A stretch of 64,000 nucleotides of DNA from Colletotrichum lupini (GCF_023278565.1 NC_064676.1:6510001-6574000); one strand, 5' to 3'; counted from the first letter of the stretch, positions 12,501-24,274 are shown. The notes: a model not told the origin generated them from the letters alone. Translations and numbers: made by a program.

Positions 12501-15087
12501 GCGCATCTTACGAGCTTTAGTAATTACGAATTAACTTACTTTTTTAGTATTATTTATAAGTTCTTTTATATATAGAGGTAGAAGTTCTATTTTAATTCCT
12601 AGCTTATTATACTACGTTTTATATATATATTTAACGTTTATAATTAAGAGAGCGGTTTTATTATTATTTTTAAAAAAGTAAATTAGAATCCCTTTTTAAT
12701 AACGAATTACTACTTCGAGGCTCTATAACATAAAAAGTACTTCTTTTTTTATTTTAGTCCTTAAAAAGAACCCCCTAAGCTACTTATTATATTTATTAAA
12801 AGCTATAAGTATATATTATTATTTATTAAGAAATAGTTTAAAATAAAAGAGATTTTAATATATACGGTACTATAGCTATAAAGCTCTTTTTAAGAGTAGT
12901 CCTTTTAAAACTACTATTTTAGCTTTAAATAATACATATACTTTATACTTAATTTATAATAGAGGTTTAATACGTATACTTCGAGTTTTATATAGTAATT
13001 AATAAAAAGTATTAAGTTTAAAATAACCTATTTTAAAGTATTAAAAGAGCGCGCTATTAGACCTCTTATGGGTACGTTAATATAAGTAATAGAATTTTCT
13101 ATAACTAATTAATAATATAATACTAACTAAGCTTTATAAAATATACTTAAGGTTTATAAAAGAAAAATAGGATTAGAGGAGCTTATATTCGAAAAAGACT
13201 AGATTATTTTTTCAAATAAGCTACTTTTTAATAATACTTTTATAAAGCGTTCCTTATTATAAAGTATAATCTAAATTATAATATTAAAGTGTGCTTCTAT
13301 TTAGTAAAGTTTTTAAAATTATATTAATATAAAATCCCTTAATATAAATAACGTTCTAAAGCTTTAAATCGTAAGTTCCCTTTTTCTTAAGTCTATTTAA
13401 GACGCCCTTTATAATATAAAAACTGCGTATAATAATAAGTAATATAATAATTCTTAATTTAATATAGTTTTTATTACTTAATAATACGTAACTCTTAGGT
13501 TTAAGTAGGCTCTTATTATTAACTAAATATATTACTTTATAGCTATTTATTATTATACTCTAAAAAAGGGGGTAAGCGCTATTTATAGGGGTACTAAAAA
13601 TTACGTTTATTTTTAAGTCCTAACTTTTTATAAATATAATAACTACGTAGCCCTCGTCCTAGTTTATTAATAAGCTTATTATAAGTTAATTAGAGGATCT
13701 TTTTAAAAACCTAGGTTTTTTAAGGGTTCTATCGTTCCTTAGCTAACTAGCTTTCTTAAGCTTACCGTAGAGTAATTTCTACTTACTTAATTTAATAATA
13801 ACGAGGACTTCTTTTATATAGCTCCTTAGTATTCGTATTAGTAACTTATTAGCGTTTTAACTTATAAGTACTTATTTTAATTTTTAATATACTATAGGGC
13901 GCTATAGGTATACGTAATTATAAAAATATATAACGTTACCTTTATTATTTACGTCGTTAACTAAGTTAGAGCGTTTAATAAAAATAAAATAAGCCCCTTT
14001 TTAACCTAAAAGTTATTTAGTATATACGTCTTAAATTACTAAGCTAAATATATATATAATCTCCTCGAGGGTCCTCGTATACGTTTTAAAAGCTATTAAT
14101 TTACTAAAGGTTTTATATATACGTTAGCCCTATATAAAGTTAAGTTTAAACTTAACCATAACTAAGAAATCGAGTATAGCGATTTCTTTACTAATTTTTA
14201 AAATATTATACGTTTTAACTTAAAAATAAGTAAATTATTACTCTTTATATTAGCGTTAAGGGTTAATTCCGGTCCTCGCTTCATTAAGGGCTTATTAATA
14301 CTCTTCTTAAACTATATTCCTTATTACTAGTTCGGGGGGTATAAATTCTTACTTTAAATATTTAATAATTTATTATATACTAAACTTAGCGCCGTTCTTA
14401 GTAGTTTTTTAAAATACGTATTTATATAATATAGTATTAACTAATTTCATTAATTACTAAGCGAGGATTTTAATATATATATTAATAATATTATATTTAT
14501 AAGCTATAAATTATTTATATTTAACGTCGAGCTCTTATTATTTTTAAATACTCTTAAGTATATAGATCCTCTTTATAAGTATAATATAAAAATAAATTTA
14601 TTTATATAAAATAAATAATATAACTAGTTTTATAAAAAGAAACCTAGCTTAGTTTTATAAGTTACTTATATTTAAAAAAGTTAAAAAGTTCGTACTAAGA
14701 GTTATATTTAGAAATTATTAATAAAGGATTTCTTAGTTTTTTTTAGTTATTTTTAAACGCCTTATAACGGGCTTAATAAGCTTATAGTTCTTTTTTATCA
14801 TAAATTATAACTAATTATCCAAATTTTAAGGGCGAAATAAGTACTATAGAGGGGTTAAAGAATACGTTAGAATTTAGAGCGTCTAAGTTAATATATTTCT
14901 AAACCTCGACGCCCTTATTTATAATATAAAATATATTAAACTATTTAATCTAATTATTATAACTAGTTAATTTAGCTTAAGCTAAAATAAGTATAAGTAA
15001 GTCGGTTATTTTAAAAAGATTATAAGAATCGTATTAATAAGTACGTTATCGTAGTATAGGGTCTTAACTAAGAGCTAGGCTCATAAC

Positions 15088-15148
15088 TATTACAAAAAGC
15101 GGGCCCACTTAATATGGGCAGCATTAACTATATCCATATCTCGTGACA
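15088..15148 (-). repeat. 61-bp LTR of the mini-LTR/Copia family
   Basis: Read on the minus strand it begins TGTCACGAGATATGG and ends in a RIP-altered GTAATA, aligning base for base in length with 9222-9282, 9483-9543, 51541-51601 and 51824-51884. It is followed (minus strand) by the half-tRNA-iMet primer site at 15087-15074. Confidence 0.8.
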
Positions 15149-15578
15149 GTATTTCATTTCCTCATACAGCCAGCGAATCAGCTCCGACGTAATAGTTTCG
15201 ACGCTGCCACTGGGCGTATGCGAGGAATGACTTCCGCAAGATTCTCACCCAATAGAGAAGCGTTGGCCGACGATAGCACAAATGGGGGTTGCGTTCCGTC
15301 CAGACTCTCATGCCTTGCCAGTAGGTAACGTAATCCGAAGGAGGATTCGACTTTAGCCTTTTGGATCCACCCTCGGCGGCCGCGGGCCTCAAGCGGGGAA
15401 TTGGCAGTTCAGCAAAGTCATTTTTTATTTAATAAAGATGCGAGCCTAGGTATTCATCATTTAGTTTATCCGTTTATTATGCGACGAAGAATATTAAGAG
15501 TTACTTAGGCAGATCCAATACGGAGCAAAAGGTCAGAAGACTCTATTGATTAGGTACACGTAGATGTGAAAAAAGCTT
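15149..15578. other. Intergenic region
   Basis: GC-balanced sequence between the composite repeat and the phosphatase-fold gene. Short frames on both strands lack recognisable features. The half nearest 15578 is presumably the 3' untranslated region of the minus-strand gene. Confidence 0.4.
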
Positions 15579-16460
15579 TTACTGGCCCTTCGAGCGCAGA
15601 ATTTCCATATCGGCTACCACAGGGCGATGATCCGAGTAATAAACACCGTCATCGAAGCGGTTTGAGAGAACGGCGAAATTGCAAAAGCGGATGTGCTTAT
15701 GGTTCAATACAAAAAGATAGTCAATCGTAGTCGATTCCGCCTCCCCAAAGGTCGTGTGGGTGATCTTATTCCCGTAGTGCTGATAAGCCGGGACCAAGTC
15801 CGAGATATCTCTCATGCCTCCAGGCTGGGCTGTCAAAATCTGATGCGGCTCGTCCTTCGGCCCGCTGTTGAAGTCCCCGCCTAGGAAAACCGGCACATCC
15901 TTCCCAGAGCCTTCTGATGCATTCTTGAGCCACTCTTCAGCAATCTTAAGAAGCATTTTGGCACTCTCGCGCCTGGCTTCTTGGCTCTTGTGATCGAGGT
16001 GCGTGCTCATCACAACGATCCTAGCGTCGGAGGTCTTGCGCTTGAACAGACCAACCGTGACAATGCGATTGATGGTTGCGCCCCATGCGTTTGAAGGCTT
16101 CTTTGGTGTGGGACTGAGCCAGTACGTCTCACTTCGCTCTGCAGTCCAGTGATCAATCCGGTAGAACACGGGCGAAAATTCTCCATCGGACACCCCATCA
16201 GCACGACCACAACCGATGCTGGCCCATCGTGGGCCCAATTCCGCTTCTAAGTCGTGGAGTTGTTGGTTCTGCGCCTCTTGGATGCAGATGAAGGCATTTG
16301 TGAGGCCGGCAGTGTGGAATCTTAGTTGAGACGTCAACTTCGGGCACCGGACTTCCCATGGCTGCTCATTTGGCAAAAGCGTCTTTTTGATGGCGTAGCG
16401 GATGTTGAGTGTGATCAAACGCACTGGCATCGGTTCAGTAAAACAGTTTTCGGGCTTCAT
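15579..16460 (-). CDS. Endonuclease/exonuclease/phosphatase (EEP) family hydrolase
   Basis: A single-exon protein of 293 aa (283 if the second Met, MPVRLITLNIRYA, is the start). It shows the ordered metal-dependent EEP catalytic residues: Asn19 in TLNIRY, Glu62 in CIQEAQ, Asp156 and His157 in STHLDH, Asp196/Asn198 in GGDFNS, Asp247 in TIDYLF and Asp277-His278 in SDHRPV. These match the fold of DNase I, inositol polyphosphate 5-phosphatases and CCR4-type nucleases. The short single-domain form with ILTAQPGGMRD resembles small fungal and bacterial EEP proteins acting on phosphodiesters or phosphoesters. The true substrate is not determinable. No signal peptide is obvious. Confidence 0.88.
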   Translation of the reverse strand: MKPENCFTEPMPVRLITLNIRYAIKKTLLPNEQPWEVRCPKLTSQLRFHTAGLTNAFICIQEAQNQQLHDLEAELGPRWASIGCGRADGVSDGEFSPVFYRIDHWTAERSETYWLSPTPKKPSNAWGATINRIVTVGLFKRKTSDARIVVMSTHLDHKSQEARRESAKMLLKIAEEWLKNASEGSGKDVPVFLGGDFNSGPKDEPHQILTAQPGGMRDISDLVPAYQHYGNKITHTTFGEAESTTIDYLFVLNHKHIRFCNFAVLSNRFDDGVYYSDHRPVVADMEILRSKGQ

Positions 16461-17484
16461 GATGCTGCGTGTAAGTCCATGACTCTCAAGAGTGTGCTTA
16501 TGGGTGTTCGATGGACGGAGTGAGGTGATAAAGTCTGATTGAAAAGGATGTTACTATTGACATTTGAACATGAAGAACAATATCACCTAACAGTGATGCA
16601 TGTATGTTCTTATATGACCGCAAGCATAATCGTTGACAGGCCTCTTGGACCAAATAGTATATAATGCCAGTTCACTGGAAACACGGCTGTAGAGGCCCGG
16701 CTTGCCGATGAATTGATAGTAAAGAATCGTCTTAGGTACATGTATCATGTGGTGCCTATCCACCGACCACGGCCGAAGTCCGGCCTAACTAGTCATGCGC
16801 CTACAAAGAACCTTGAAGTTCGGACTATGCCAAGACAAGGCATACTTCCAACTTGGTCACTGCTGTTGTAAGATACGTGTAAGTACGTCGGAGCTTAGCG
16901 GTACAGAATCTAAGGGACCGATTCTAAAATTATCGCCCGCAACCACGTTTTTGATGCCTTGCGTACTTAAGTTTTCTGAAGTGCAGAAATACATGCATGC
17001 TTAACCTTCCTGGGGCTTGGTGACATCAAGATGCTTGTAGTGTCGTAAAGACTTCAGGCGTACATCAAGTTTCTATCAACATAAGTGCCGAACGGTGTCA
17101 AAAGATTGAGATCAAGTCAATGCAAACTAAATAGAAACTTGTGCTGAGTTTACCGATATCTGTCTTGAATTCGCGTTCAAAAGACGCAGGCTCTGACAAA
17201 AGATGGCGAGAAAACCGAGATAGGCACTAACGATTTCCACAATGGGTGGGACGAGCCCCACGGAGCTTTTCAGTCTGGATGACCTGATATGCATTCCTTT
17301 TCCAATTGACAGTAGCTATAGAAATAAGAGACTGAAGCAAAAATACAAATTCCCTGGGTATCTGCCGCTCAACATCTTCCTCAATTTCCACGCCCAATAC
17401 GCACTAGACCGGTAAGTTTCCAGAATCGATCACGCAAGTTCATATCTCTCAAAGACACGAAGTCTGTTCTGTTCCCCAAAAGGC
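16461..17484. other. Intergenic region
   Basis: About 1 kb of GC-balanced sequence containing the promoter of the minus-strand EEP gene. No coding feature, RNA gene or repeat could be supported. Confidence 0.4.
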
Positions 17485-18471
17485 TCAAATTTTGCCCAGA
17501 ACTCGCTTCACCAAAGACTTCTTTCTCGGCCTGGGAGGAGGCTGGTTGATCGACCTTGTCTGCCGAAGGACACCGAGCAAGGTGGCAATCGCCAGCGCCT
17601 CCGCCTCTCCGTTGAGATCCTCCGAAAGTAGCAAGATACCCTCGCTATAGTCGTTGGGCAGAGCGAAGCCGATACCGACGTGGTGGTAGATGGCATGAAT
17701 CGCGGGCTCACCGCCGCTCAACTCTGCTTCAGTGTCGACCAGAGTATAGCGCAAAGGCCCATCTTCTGTTGGGCGTGCTTGCCACTCCAAATTCGAGGGA
17801 ACAGTTATGCTCCCGTCTCGCGACGTCTGAGAAATCGTGAACCATGGGTGTCGCACGGGGTTTGCGGCTGCGTGCATCTTTGTGTCTGGGACGGGGAACG
17901 AGCTGGTGACTGCTAGCTGCAGGTCTTGCTCCATGCTGTGCGGTGTAACGCGAAAGTTTCCATTGTCATCGGCAGGTATATGCCTTGCGAAAATGTTAAT
18001 AACCGTATTTTCTTACTCACTGGGTAGGATGACGCTGAAAGAAACTCACAAGCTAACGATCTTGCCATCATGGCTCGGCACTCTCCTCTCCACCGTTGCA
18101 GCGACGCCCTCTAGTCCCTTCTGGAAGTTGACCAGATAACGAACTTGCGCATCGGTTCCATCTCCCAACGGTCGCCTCATCATTGCCAGGCCAAGTTTGT
18201 ACTTGCTGCTGCCGATAGGCTCTTTCTTTACAGCCTTGTCGTAATTTTCATTGTAATCGTAGAGAGGCAAGTGAGTAGTGATGTCTTTGTGGTTCGGTAC
18301 GTAGACGACGCGCGTGAGATGGGCTGGCGTGGGTGCAAGGTGACGGCCCAGCCTCTGATCGAGGGCACAGTCAAAAACCTCCGCCAGCTGAACGTGATGA
18401 TAGTTCCCGTACGCTGGAAGGGCTGCCATATTGGTGATGATAGACGCAGATAAAAGTGAAGTTGATGCCAT
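17485..18471 (-). CDS. Hypothetical protein, two exons
   Basis: Exon 1 is 18471-18050 and exon 2 is 17983-17485, joined across a 66-bp intron with donor GTGAGT and acceptor AAG. The splice restores the frame as KIVSLHIPADDNG, and an earlier stop in the unspliced reading supports it. The predicted protein has 306 aa, or 292 if Met15 (MAALPAYGNYHH) is used. I do not recognise a domain. The N-terminal half has YGNYHHVQLAEVF and HLTRVVYVPNHKD, the central part is polar, and the C-terminus is basic (RPRKKSLVKRVLGKI), possibly for membrane or nucleic-acid contact. There is no clear signal peptide or transmembrane helix. The coding quality (codon use, consistent splice) argues that it is real. Confidence 0.65.
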
Positions 18472-19892
18472 GGGATCCGGCGTCGTCTTATCGAGACGTG
18501 TTGGTGGCTAGGGAGAGGACAAAGCTTAGTTGGACGACTGCAGGATCGGGGTGGCCCAATAAGGGATGGTGCCGTTGGGATCAATGATGCGACGATAACA
18601 GCTCCGGGTCAAGTATCACTCGAGATAGTTCATGGCAACAATAGACGCAGCGGATAATCAACTTAAGTATTGTCTGCTTCGGCGTACGGTCAGGATGCGC
18701 TACGCTTTCAAGGAAAGCACGCTGGCAGTCGATAGAAGGTATCATCAACACAGCGACGACACGACGGAAAGAGGTGAAGGGAGATGAATTCCCACCGGCA
18801 GCAGATTCCAGTCCCAGGTCCACGCTGAGGGGGAAGATTGTCACAGCATGTGACGTCGAAATGCAGCTAACCCCGACAGCGTAGCATGATTGTCTCACTA
18901 GGTGAGAGCTAGAAATTGTTAGCCGAGCTCCCGAGATACCTAGTCCCAACGCCAATGAGGAATGTGATCGCCGTATTTGATGTGTCGGCATATCAGACCA
19001 GCCAGCCAGTGGTTAGTCATACGGCATGATTTGTCAAAGGAATCAATTTTCCGTCTAGAGTCACACAAACACCAAAAATCTTGAGGCAGGTCAGCATCGT
19101 GACTTTCCCGAGGATCAACCGGATTCGGGGATCCGAACGGGGCAAGGCCGGTTGATCGGGTGCTGACCCGGCGAGCGGAAAACTCCGCTACCTCCGCATT
19201 AACTCCACTTGTTTGTTACTTCGAAGACGCAGATGTGATGCGGCCCTAGATCCTGTCCTAGGAGCATTGAAAGGTTCTTGCTGCCAGCTGATGACCTGAT
19301 TACTCAATGGAAACTGGCGGCAAATGTATTCCGTCTCAACAGTTGACCTTATGTCAGCCATGGCATGATGCCTTTAGAGCCAAAGAACATGTGAAGCTTG
19401 TGGCCCAAGGGACCTTAGCAAAGTCATATCCCTAGCTTGCCGGTGGGTTCTATTACCTCTTTGGGGATCGGCCGCAATCATGTACCTTGTTCTGCGCAGG
19501 GATTATCCAGTGCTGCCACCGCCCAAACACCCTCTTTCGATCTTGACTGAAAAAACTCCCCCGCTTGGCTTTGCCTTACAGCAAAATGCAAGGTACTCGC
19601 TGAAAGCAAAAGCATACCTCGGTGCATTGCCTGGCTGAGTACCTACTCGCTGCGTTTCGAGGCTGAGGACGTTGGATTAACCTCATTTCCGACGGAAATC
19701 AATTCCGCTCTTTGCTGCCGGAGTGCCATCATGATACGGTCTATATTGCTGAAGAGCATCATGAGGCGACACGCACCTTTGCTGGCTGCGTATCTTGCTC
19801 CTTCGATTCTTATCGGAGAGAAATCGAGCCGAAATTTCTGATTTCTATTGATGATCACAACAGTCCGAAACGGAAGCTAGACATCAGTTTCC
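18472..19892. other. Intergenic region between divergent genes
   Basis: 1.4 kb separating a minus-strand and a plus-strand gene, so it contains two promoters. Apart from the long dyad at 19089-19168, open frames here show no domain and overlap on both strands. Confidence 0.4.
19089..19168. repeat. Two-step inverted repeat (potential hairpin)
   Basis: Outer arms GGTCAGCA (19089-19096) and TGCTGACC (19161-19168) and inner arms GATCAACCGG (19113-19122) and CCGGTTGATC (19148-19157) are perfect reverse complements. The inner loop also holds TTCGGGGATCCGAA, itself a near palindrome. It lies in the divergent intergenic region. It could be an extruded hairpin, a protein-binding dyad or a remnant of a small element. 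Confidence 0.6.
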
Positions 19893-21208
19893 ATGCTTTC
19901 ATTTTTGTCACGGCTAACGGGCGTTGAAAGCCAAGATGCGTCCCTCAAAATTCTGTAAGCAAGGTCGTTTGCGTCTTCCGCATATATCGAGGTCATTTGG
20001 CTGATTGGCTTTCCTGGATATCAGGATGGATCGAGATTACGTGTTCTTGAGAGGGACAGCAGATGAAGCAAATGAGCAAGCTCTTCGAGGAGTCCTTAGT
20101 CTTTGTCTACCTTCAACACAGCCTGCAGTCGGCGTCCGGCTACGTTTAGACGGCTTCTTGCGTCGCAGGTAGGTAGCGTATTCAGACTTAGTACACGACA
20201 TGAGGCTGATGATTTTGTCTTTAGAGACCATGACATAGGATCAAAATCGAGCGAAGGCTCAACCACGGTCCGCGTCTTCGAGTACGAATGGCCTCCCTTC
20301 CTCACCGACCATGGTCATAGAGACCTCCCCCCATGTTCCTCTAATACCACTACTCATGAGTGGCCATTCAAACTTTCTATACACGGTGATACACCAGAAA
20401 CTTTTCAAGGGTGTAGTCGGTGCAGCATCACCTACCAACTGACGGCAACGACGATTCGAAGCAACACCTCTTCTGCAACGCCTCAGGCATACAAAGCGAT
20501 ACGAATAAATAGGACGCTTTCAAGTTCCGCATTCGAGTTGATGGACCCTGTGACGGTCGAAGGTACATGGGGAGAAAAGTTGCGATATTCGATCTCCATC
20601 GGCCATCGCGCCATTGCCCTGGGCACAGCTATTCCTCTCGAAATGCGCTTTGCGCCGCTGAAAGCAGGGACAAGGATCTCTCAAGCAAAATGCCAACTTT
20701 TGGAGTCACACAAGGTGAAGGCTGGTAAAAGCCAGCAAACAACCTTCGTTGGCGATAGGGATGTTGCCGAGTGGGACACGCCAATGAACAACCATGAGAA
20801 TTTGGAGCAACGCTTTTACAAGACGACGCAGAGCCTTCCTCTTCCTGCAGAGCCGATACAATGTTCTCCAGATATGAAATCCCACGATATCAGCATGACC
20901 CACCTTCTTTCGATCGAGGTCACTGTTCAGGATTCAGACAATAGTCCTTTTGCAAATAAGGTAAGTGTCTGATGGCGCACGAGAATCCTGACTTTGTTAA
21001 TAAAGCTCAGTACCGTGCATCGCTGCCTGTCGTACTCTTTGCATCACCTCAGATCCCAATTGATGCGAATAACAAGTTCGTTCGGTCAACGAGTCCGGAT
21101 ATCGACGAAGATGTGGCATCACTTAGCGGGCTGGACGTACCGCCTGTCTACGGCGCACATTTGCAGGACAAAGTCTTAAATGACTTGTCGAAATCCTTGC
21201 ATGTGTAG
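19893..21208 (+). CDS. Alpha-arrestin (ART-like adaptor) with PPVY motif
   Basis: Four exons: 19893-19954, 20025-20168, 20225-20960 and 21011-21208. The introns have GTAAGC/TCAG, GTAGGT/TTAG and GTAAGT/CAG borders, and all phases join cleanly to give 379 aa. The N-terminus reads MLSFLSRLTGVES, then KILMDRDYVFLRG and an arrestin N-domain (VLSLCLP, VGVRLRLDGFLRRR), followed by an arrestin C-domain (GTWGEKLRYSISIGHRAIAL, EMRFAPLKAGTRI). Near the C-terminus (about residues 358-361) is PPVY, a PY motif that binds WW domains of Rsp5/HulA-type ubiquitin ligases. Alpha-arrestins of this type recruit the ligase to plasma-membrane transporters and trigger endocytosis, as in yeast Rod1 or Aspergillus CreD. 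The short C-terminal tail is unusual for a Rod1-type protein, which is normally longer. The substrate transporter is unknown; an MFS gene lies 1 kb downstream. Confidence 0.85.
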
Positions 21209-22189
21209 GTATTCTCAACGAAATATGAGATCTAGTCCTTAGCCGTAAACACTCAACTGCAATGTTCAATTTTATACTATCCTCTTGATGAGAATATGGT
21301 CGAAGGATGTTGCTGAAATTGCTTCGATCATTGAAACTCGACCAATTACAACAGTTCTCTTGGAACTAAAACGGAAATAGCAGAGTGCAGACAAAGTAGT
21401 TGTAAGTTGTGCTTCCATACTGTAAGAGTCCCTACTACATGACCCGAAGCACATGTCTATACAAGTATTACCCAGGCAGTCAAATTCCTGTCCGGCGGGG
21501 AGTACTTCCTAATTTGGGAAGGGGTTCCTGACTACATGTCCAGGCCTCTGAGGCTTAGCGCTCCGCAGTTTCCCGAGCTCAGCATTTGATCCACATAGAA
21601 GACACATGTACACCTACTAGCTTGGTTCTTGACTATGAATTTGTGTCAAGAAGCACGGCGAGACACGTGCCAGAGTATCCAAGAAGTATTCGTAGCTGTT
21701 TGAGGACTAGAGGGTGGCCGGAGCCACTGCCAAATCCTCTTGAACACTCGTAATGATCATGGCCGAGTAGGGTTTTGGGAAGATTACAAATCCTTCTTCG
21801 AATACTCATCGTTTGATTTCTTGCTTGTGTAGACATGTAATTACGTTATCTAATGTCACAAGGGGTCAATTACAGTGCTGCTACTTCGGAAAGAGCTTGT
21901 GTGAGTATATGTACTGAGTGTGTGGCCCATGTCATGAAGTAGTATGCCTGATAGCCGCATTTCTTCTCTGGGAACTCCGACAGAAGGGACCACTCATTTC
22001 CAGCCACACCTGCTTGGAAGAGGCTGACAACGACAGACCAGCTCTCATGCTACTGGAAATCCTGCACTATTCCTGAGTGTAGTCTCCCCAACTCGCAAAA
22101 AACCTCATGTCCATTTTCATTAAAGGGCTCCGACTTATCACGTTGAGGCAAAGACCTCCAGGCCAAGCTTAAAGCTTCCATTTTACCAG
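21209..22189. other. Intergenic region
   Basis: About 1 kb between two plus-strand genes, so it combines the arrestin 3' end and the MFS promoter. No repeat or RNA gene could be supported. Confidence 0.4.
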
Positions 22190-23886
22190 ATGGCGCCGAC
22201 TACCCACGTTCAACGCATCGAGTTACGGCAGCTTCCTCTCCTACCTACCAATAGAGAGCATGGCACATCAAATGGCGAAACATTCTCGCTCCATTCACAC
22301 CCCGGGCATCCGGGTGTGTCTAGCCATCCGTCAGAATTCGTCCATCATGAACGCACTGGATCGGCTTTCCCACCCGATGATGCAATCGTAGCCTTGCAGA
22401 CATGGAAAAGCTCACGTTCGAATGTTATCCGAACCTTGGCTGTCTTTTGGAGTTTATTGGTCATGGGAGCAAATGATGCCTCATATGGTGTAAGTTGGTA
22501 CAATAAACAGGACAATGTCGTGATCATGGTTACTAACGTAGGCTTCATGTGCGACCAGGCAATTATTCCTCATGTAAGCTATGTGAAAGACTTATTCTAC
22601 CGATACCATCTGACAAGACCGTGATGCGAAGCTGGGAAAATATTACGACTTACCGTACTCCTTCACGTCTCTGATCTTCCTTGCGCCTTTCATAGGTCAC
22701 ACGCTCTCAGCCATTTTGAACAACAGTCTACATGAGAGTGTTGGACAAAGAGGCATCGCAATTATCTGCTCTTTCTGTCACCTAGCATCGTACATTGCCA
22801 TCTCCCTACATCCACCGTATCCAGCGTTAGTTTTTATTTACATGTTGGCTGGCTTGGGCAATGGCATCGGTGACGCTGCTTGGAACTCTTGGGTCGGGAG
22901 TCTGGCGGACTCTAGCCATGTCATCAGTCTGATGCATGCTTGTTATGGTGTCGGCGCTGTCCTCAGTCCAATGACGGCAACTGTAATTATCAGCAAGGCT
23001 CAGCTTCCATGGCACACGTTTTACTACTTCATGGTGAGAGTCAAGTTTCCACAACGAACGTCTTTCAATGTTTTACTAACAAAATCATTCCGCAACAAGG
23101 CTGGTCTGGCTATGGTGGAGCTCGTTTTGACTCCCTCTGCCTTTTGGTCCGCTACTGGGGGTGCATACTGTGAAGAGAATCCCAAGGGTCCAGAGCCGCG
23201 AGAGTCAATTGTCCACGAGACATTGTTCAAACTCCCTTCGGCCCGGGTTACTTGGCTATGCGCAATATTCGCCCTTGGCTATGTCGGACTGGAGGTGTCT
23301 CTTGGCGGTTGGATCGTCACATTCATGTTGCAGGTTCGCCACGGAGAAGAATTTGCCAGCGGTATGACAGCCACTGGTTTCTGGGCTGGGCTGGCTCTGG
23401 GTCGAGTTGCCTTAGGTCTCGTAACCCCTCGAGTGGGCGAGAAGCTCGCAGTCATGGTACGTTTGATAACCCGACCCAAGTTATGTTCAAATCTCGCGTA
23501 ACTATGTCACTTTGAATCAACTAACCACGTCGAAACCTTGATAGCTATACCTCGGCGCTGCCGTTTGTTTGCAGCTTTTGTTCTGGCTTATTCCCGAATT
23601 CTTTGTCTCCGCAATCACCGTATCGCTCCAGGGGTTCTTCCTCGGACCCCTGTTCCCCACCATGATGATAGCCATCACGAAGCTACTACCGAGGCACTTA
23701 CACGTCAGTGCTATCGGTTTCGCCATCGGTCTTGGAGGTAGTGGCGCTGCTATCCTGCCATTTGTAATCGGAGCTCAGGCTCAGCGCCACGGTGTGCAAG
23801 TCTTATCGCCGATACTGCTCGGGGCGCTGGCATTCTTGTTGTTCACCTGGTCCTTCTTACCCAACTTTGGTCGCAAACATGAGTGA
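22190..23886 (+). CDS. MFS transporter, BSC6-like fungal family
   Basis: Five exons are proposed: 22190-22489, 22559-22573 (a 15-bp microexon), 22632-23033, 23100-23456 and 23545-23886. All junctions are phase 0 and give 471 aa. Introns carry good signals, for example TACTAAC branch points in the first and third. After a polar N-terminal tail the protein has about 12 hydrophobic segments. Motifs include NDASYG|AIIPH|LGKYYDLPYS, FIGHTLSAILNN, MLAGLGNGIGDAAWNSWVG and FLGPLFPTMMIA, which fit fungal MFS carriers related to yeast BSC6. These are plasma-membrane proteins, mostly with undefined or sugar-like substrates. The third intron (66 bp) is a multiple of three and free of stops, so its retention would add 22 residues inside a membrane helix; removal gives the better family match. 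The 5-residue exon is the least certain part. Confidence 0.82.
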
Positions 23887-24265
23887 GGTGCAAGTTGAAG
23901 GAAGGCGCCAGGTTTTGAAACTTTGTTAGAGATGAATCAGCTAGGGACTCGAGTCATTCCACAGAGGTCCTAAGAAGAGCCCTTGATTCTCCCCGGCATC
24001 GCGAACTTGTGAAGTTTGGTATAGTTGATGTGATGTATCAACTTGGACTGCTTCAACCAAAAAATTCATCTTTCTCTCACATCATTTCACTTGCGTTTGC
24101 TATTCTGGCCATAACAGTTCCTCATTGAAAGTCGACTTTCTCGTTCAATTGGAAGCATCGAGTCGCATGAGTGGTATTTTGACTTTTCATCTCTCACAGG
24201 CGAAATTGCCAACAACGCATAGATCGCTTTATGACTCAAGCTCCTTGAACCAAAGTACTCAAGCC
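23887..24265. other. Intergenic region next to the large AT-rich element
   Basis: Downstream flank of the MFS gene ending at the 9-bp target duplication TTTCGGAAA (24266-24274). Base composition stays normal up to the element border. No other feature is seen. Confidence 0.4.
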
Positions 24266-24274
24266 TTTCGGAAA

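Larger units (their letters stand above)
9222..15148 (-). mobile_element. Composite Copia/mini-LTR block flanked by GTATT
   Basis: The block is bounded by GTATT on both sides (9217-9221 and 15149-15153). On its right end, read on the minus strand, stand a 61-bp LTR (15148-15088) and a primer site GTTATGAGCCTAGC, the same as in the miniature element at 51541. The interior is AT-rich and RIP-ruined. Minus-strand remnants near 9850-10080 resemble the Copia RNase H end (the region that reads STTEAELLAL in intact relatives). The expected 3' LTR in minus orientation is missing. Instead the left end is the miniature element in plus orientation, with a residual inverted LTR-like tract (AAAGCGGGCC) at 9544-9553. 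No complete open frame survives. Confidence 0.7.

Noticed and set aside
18581..18991. 136-codon minus-strand frame
   Set aside because: No recognisable domain, and biased composition. It lies in the promoter between divergent genes.
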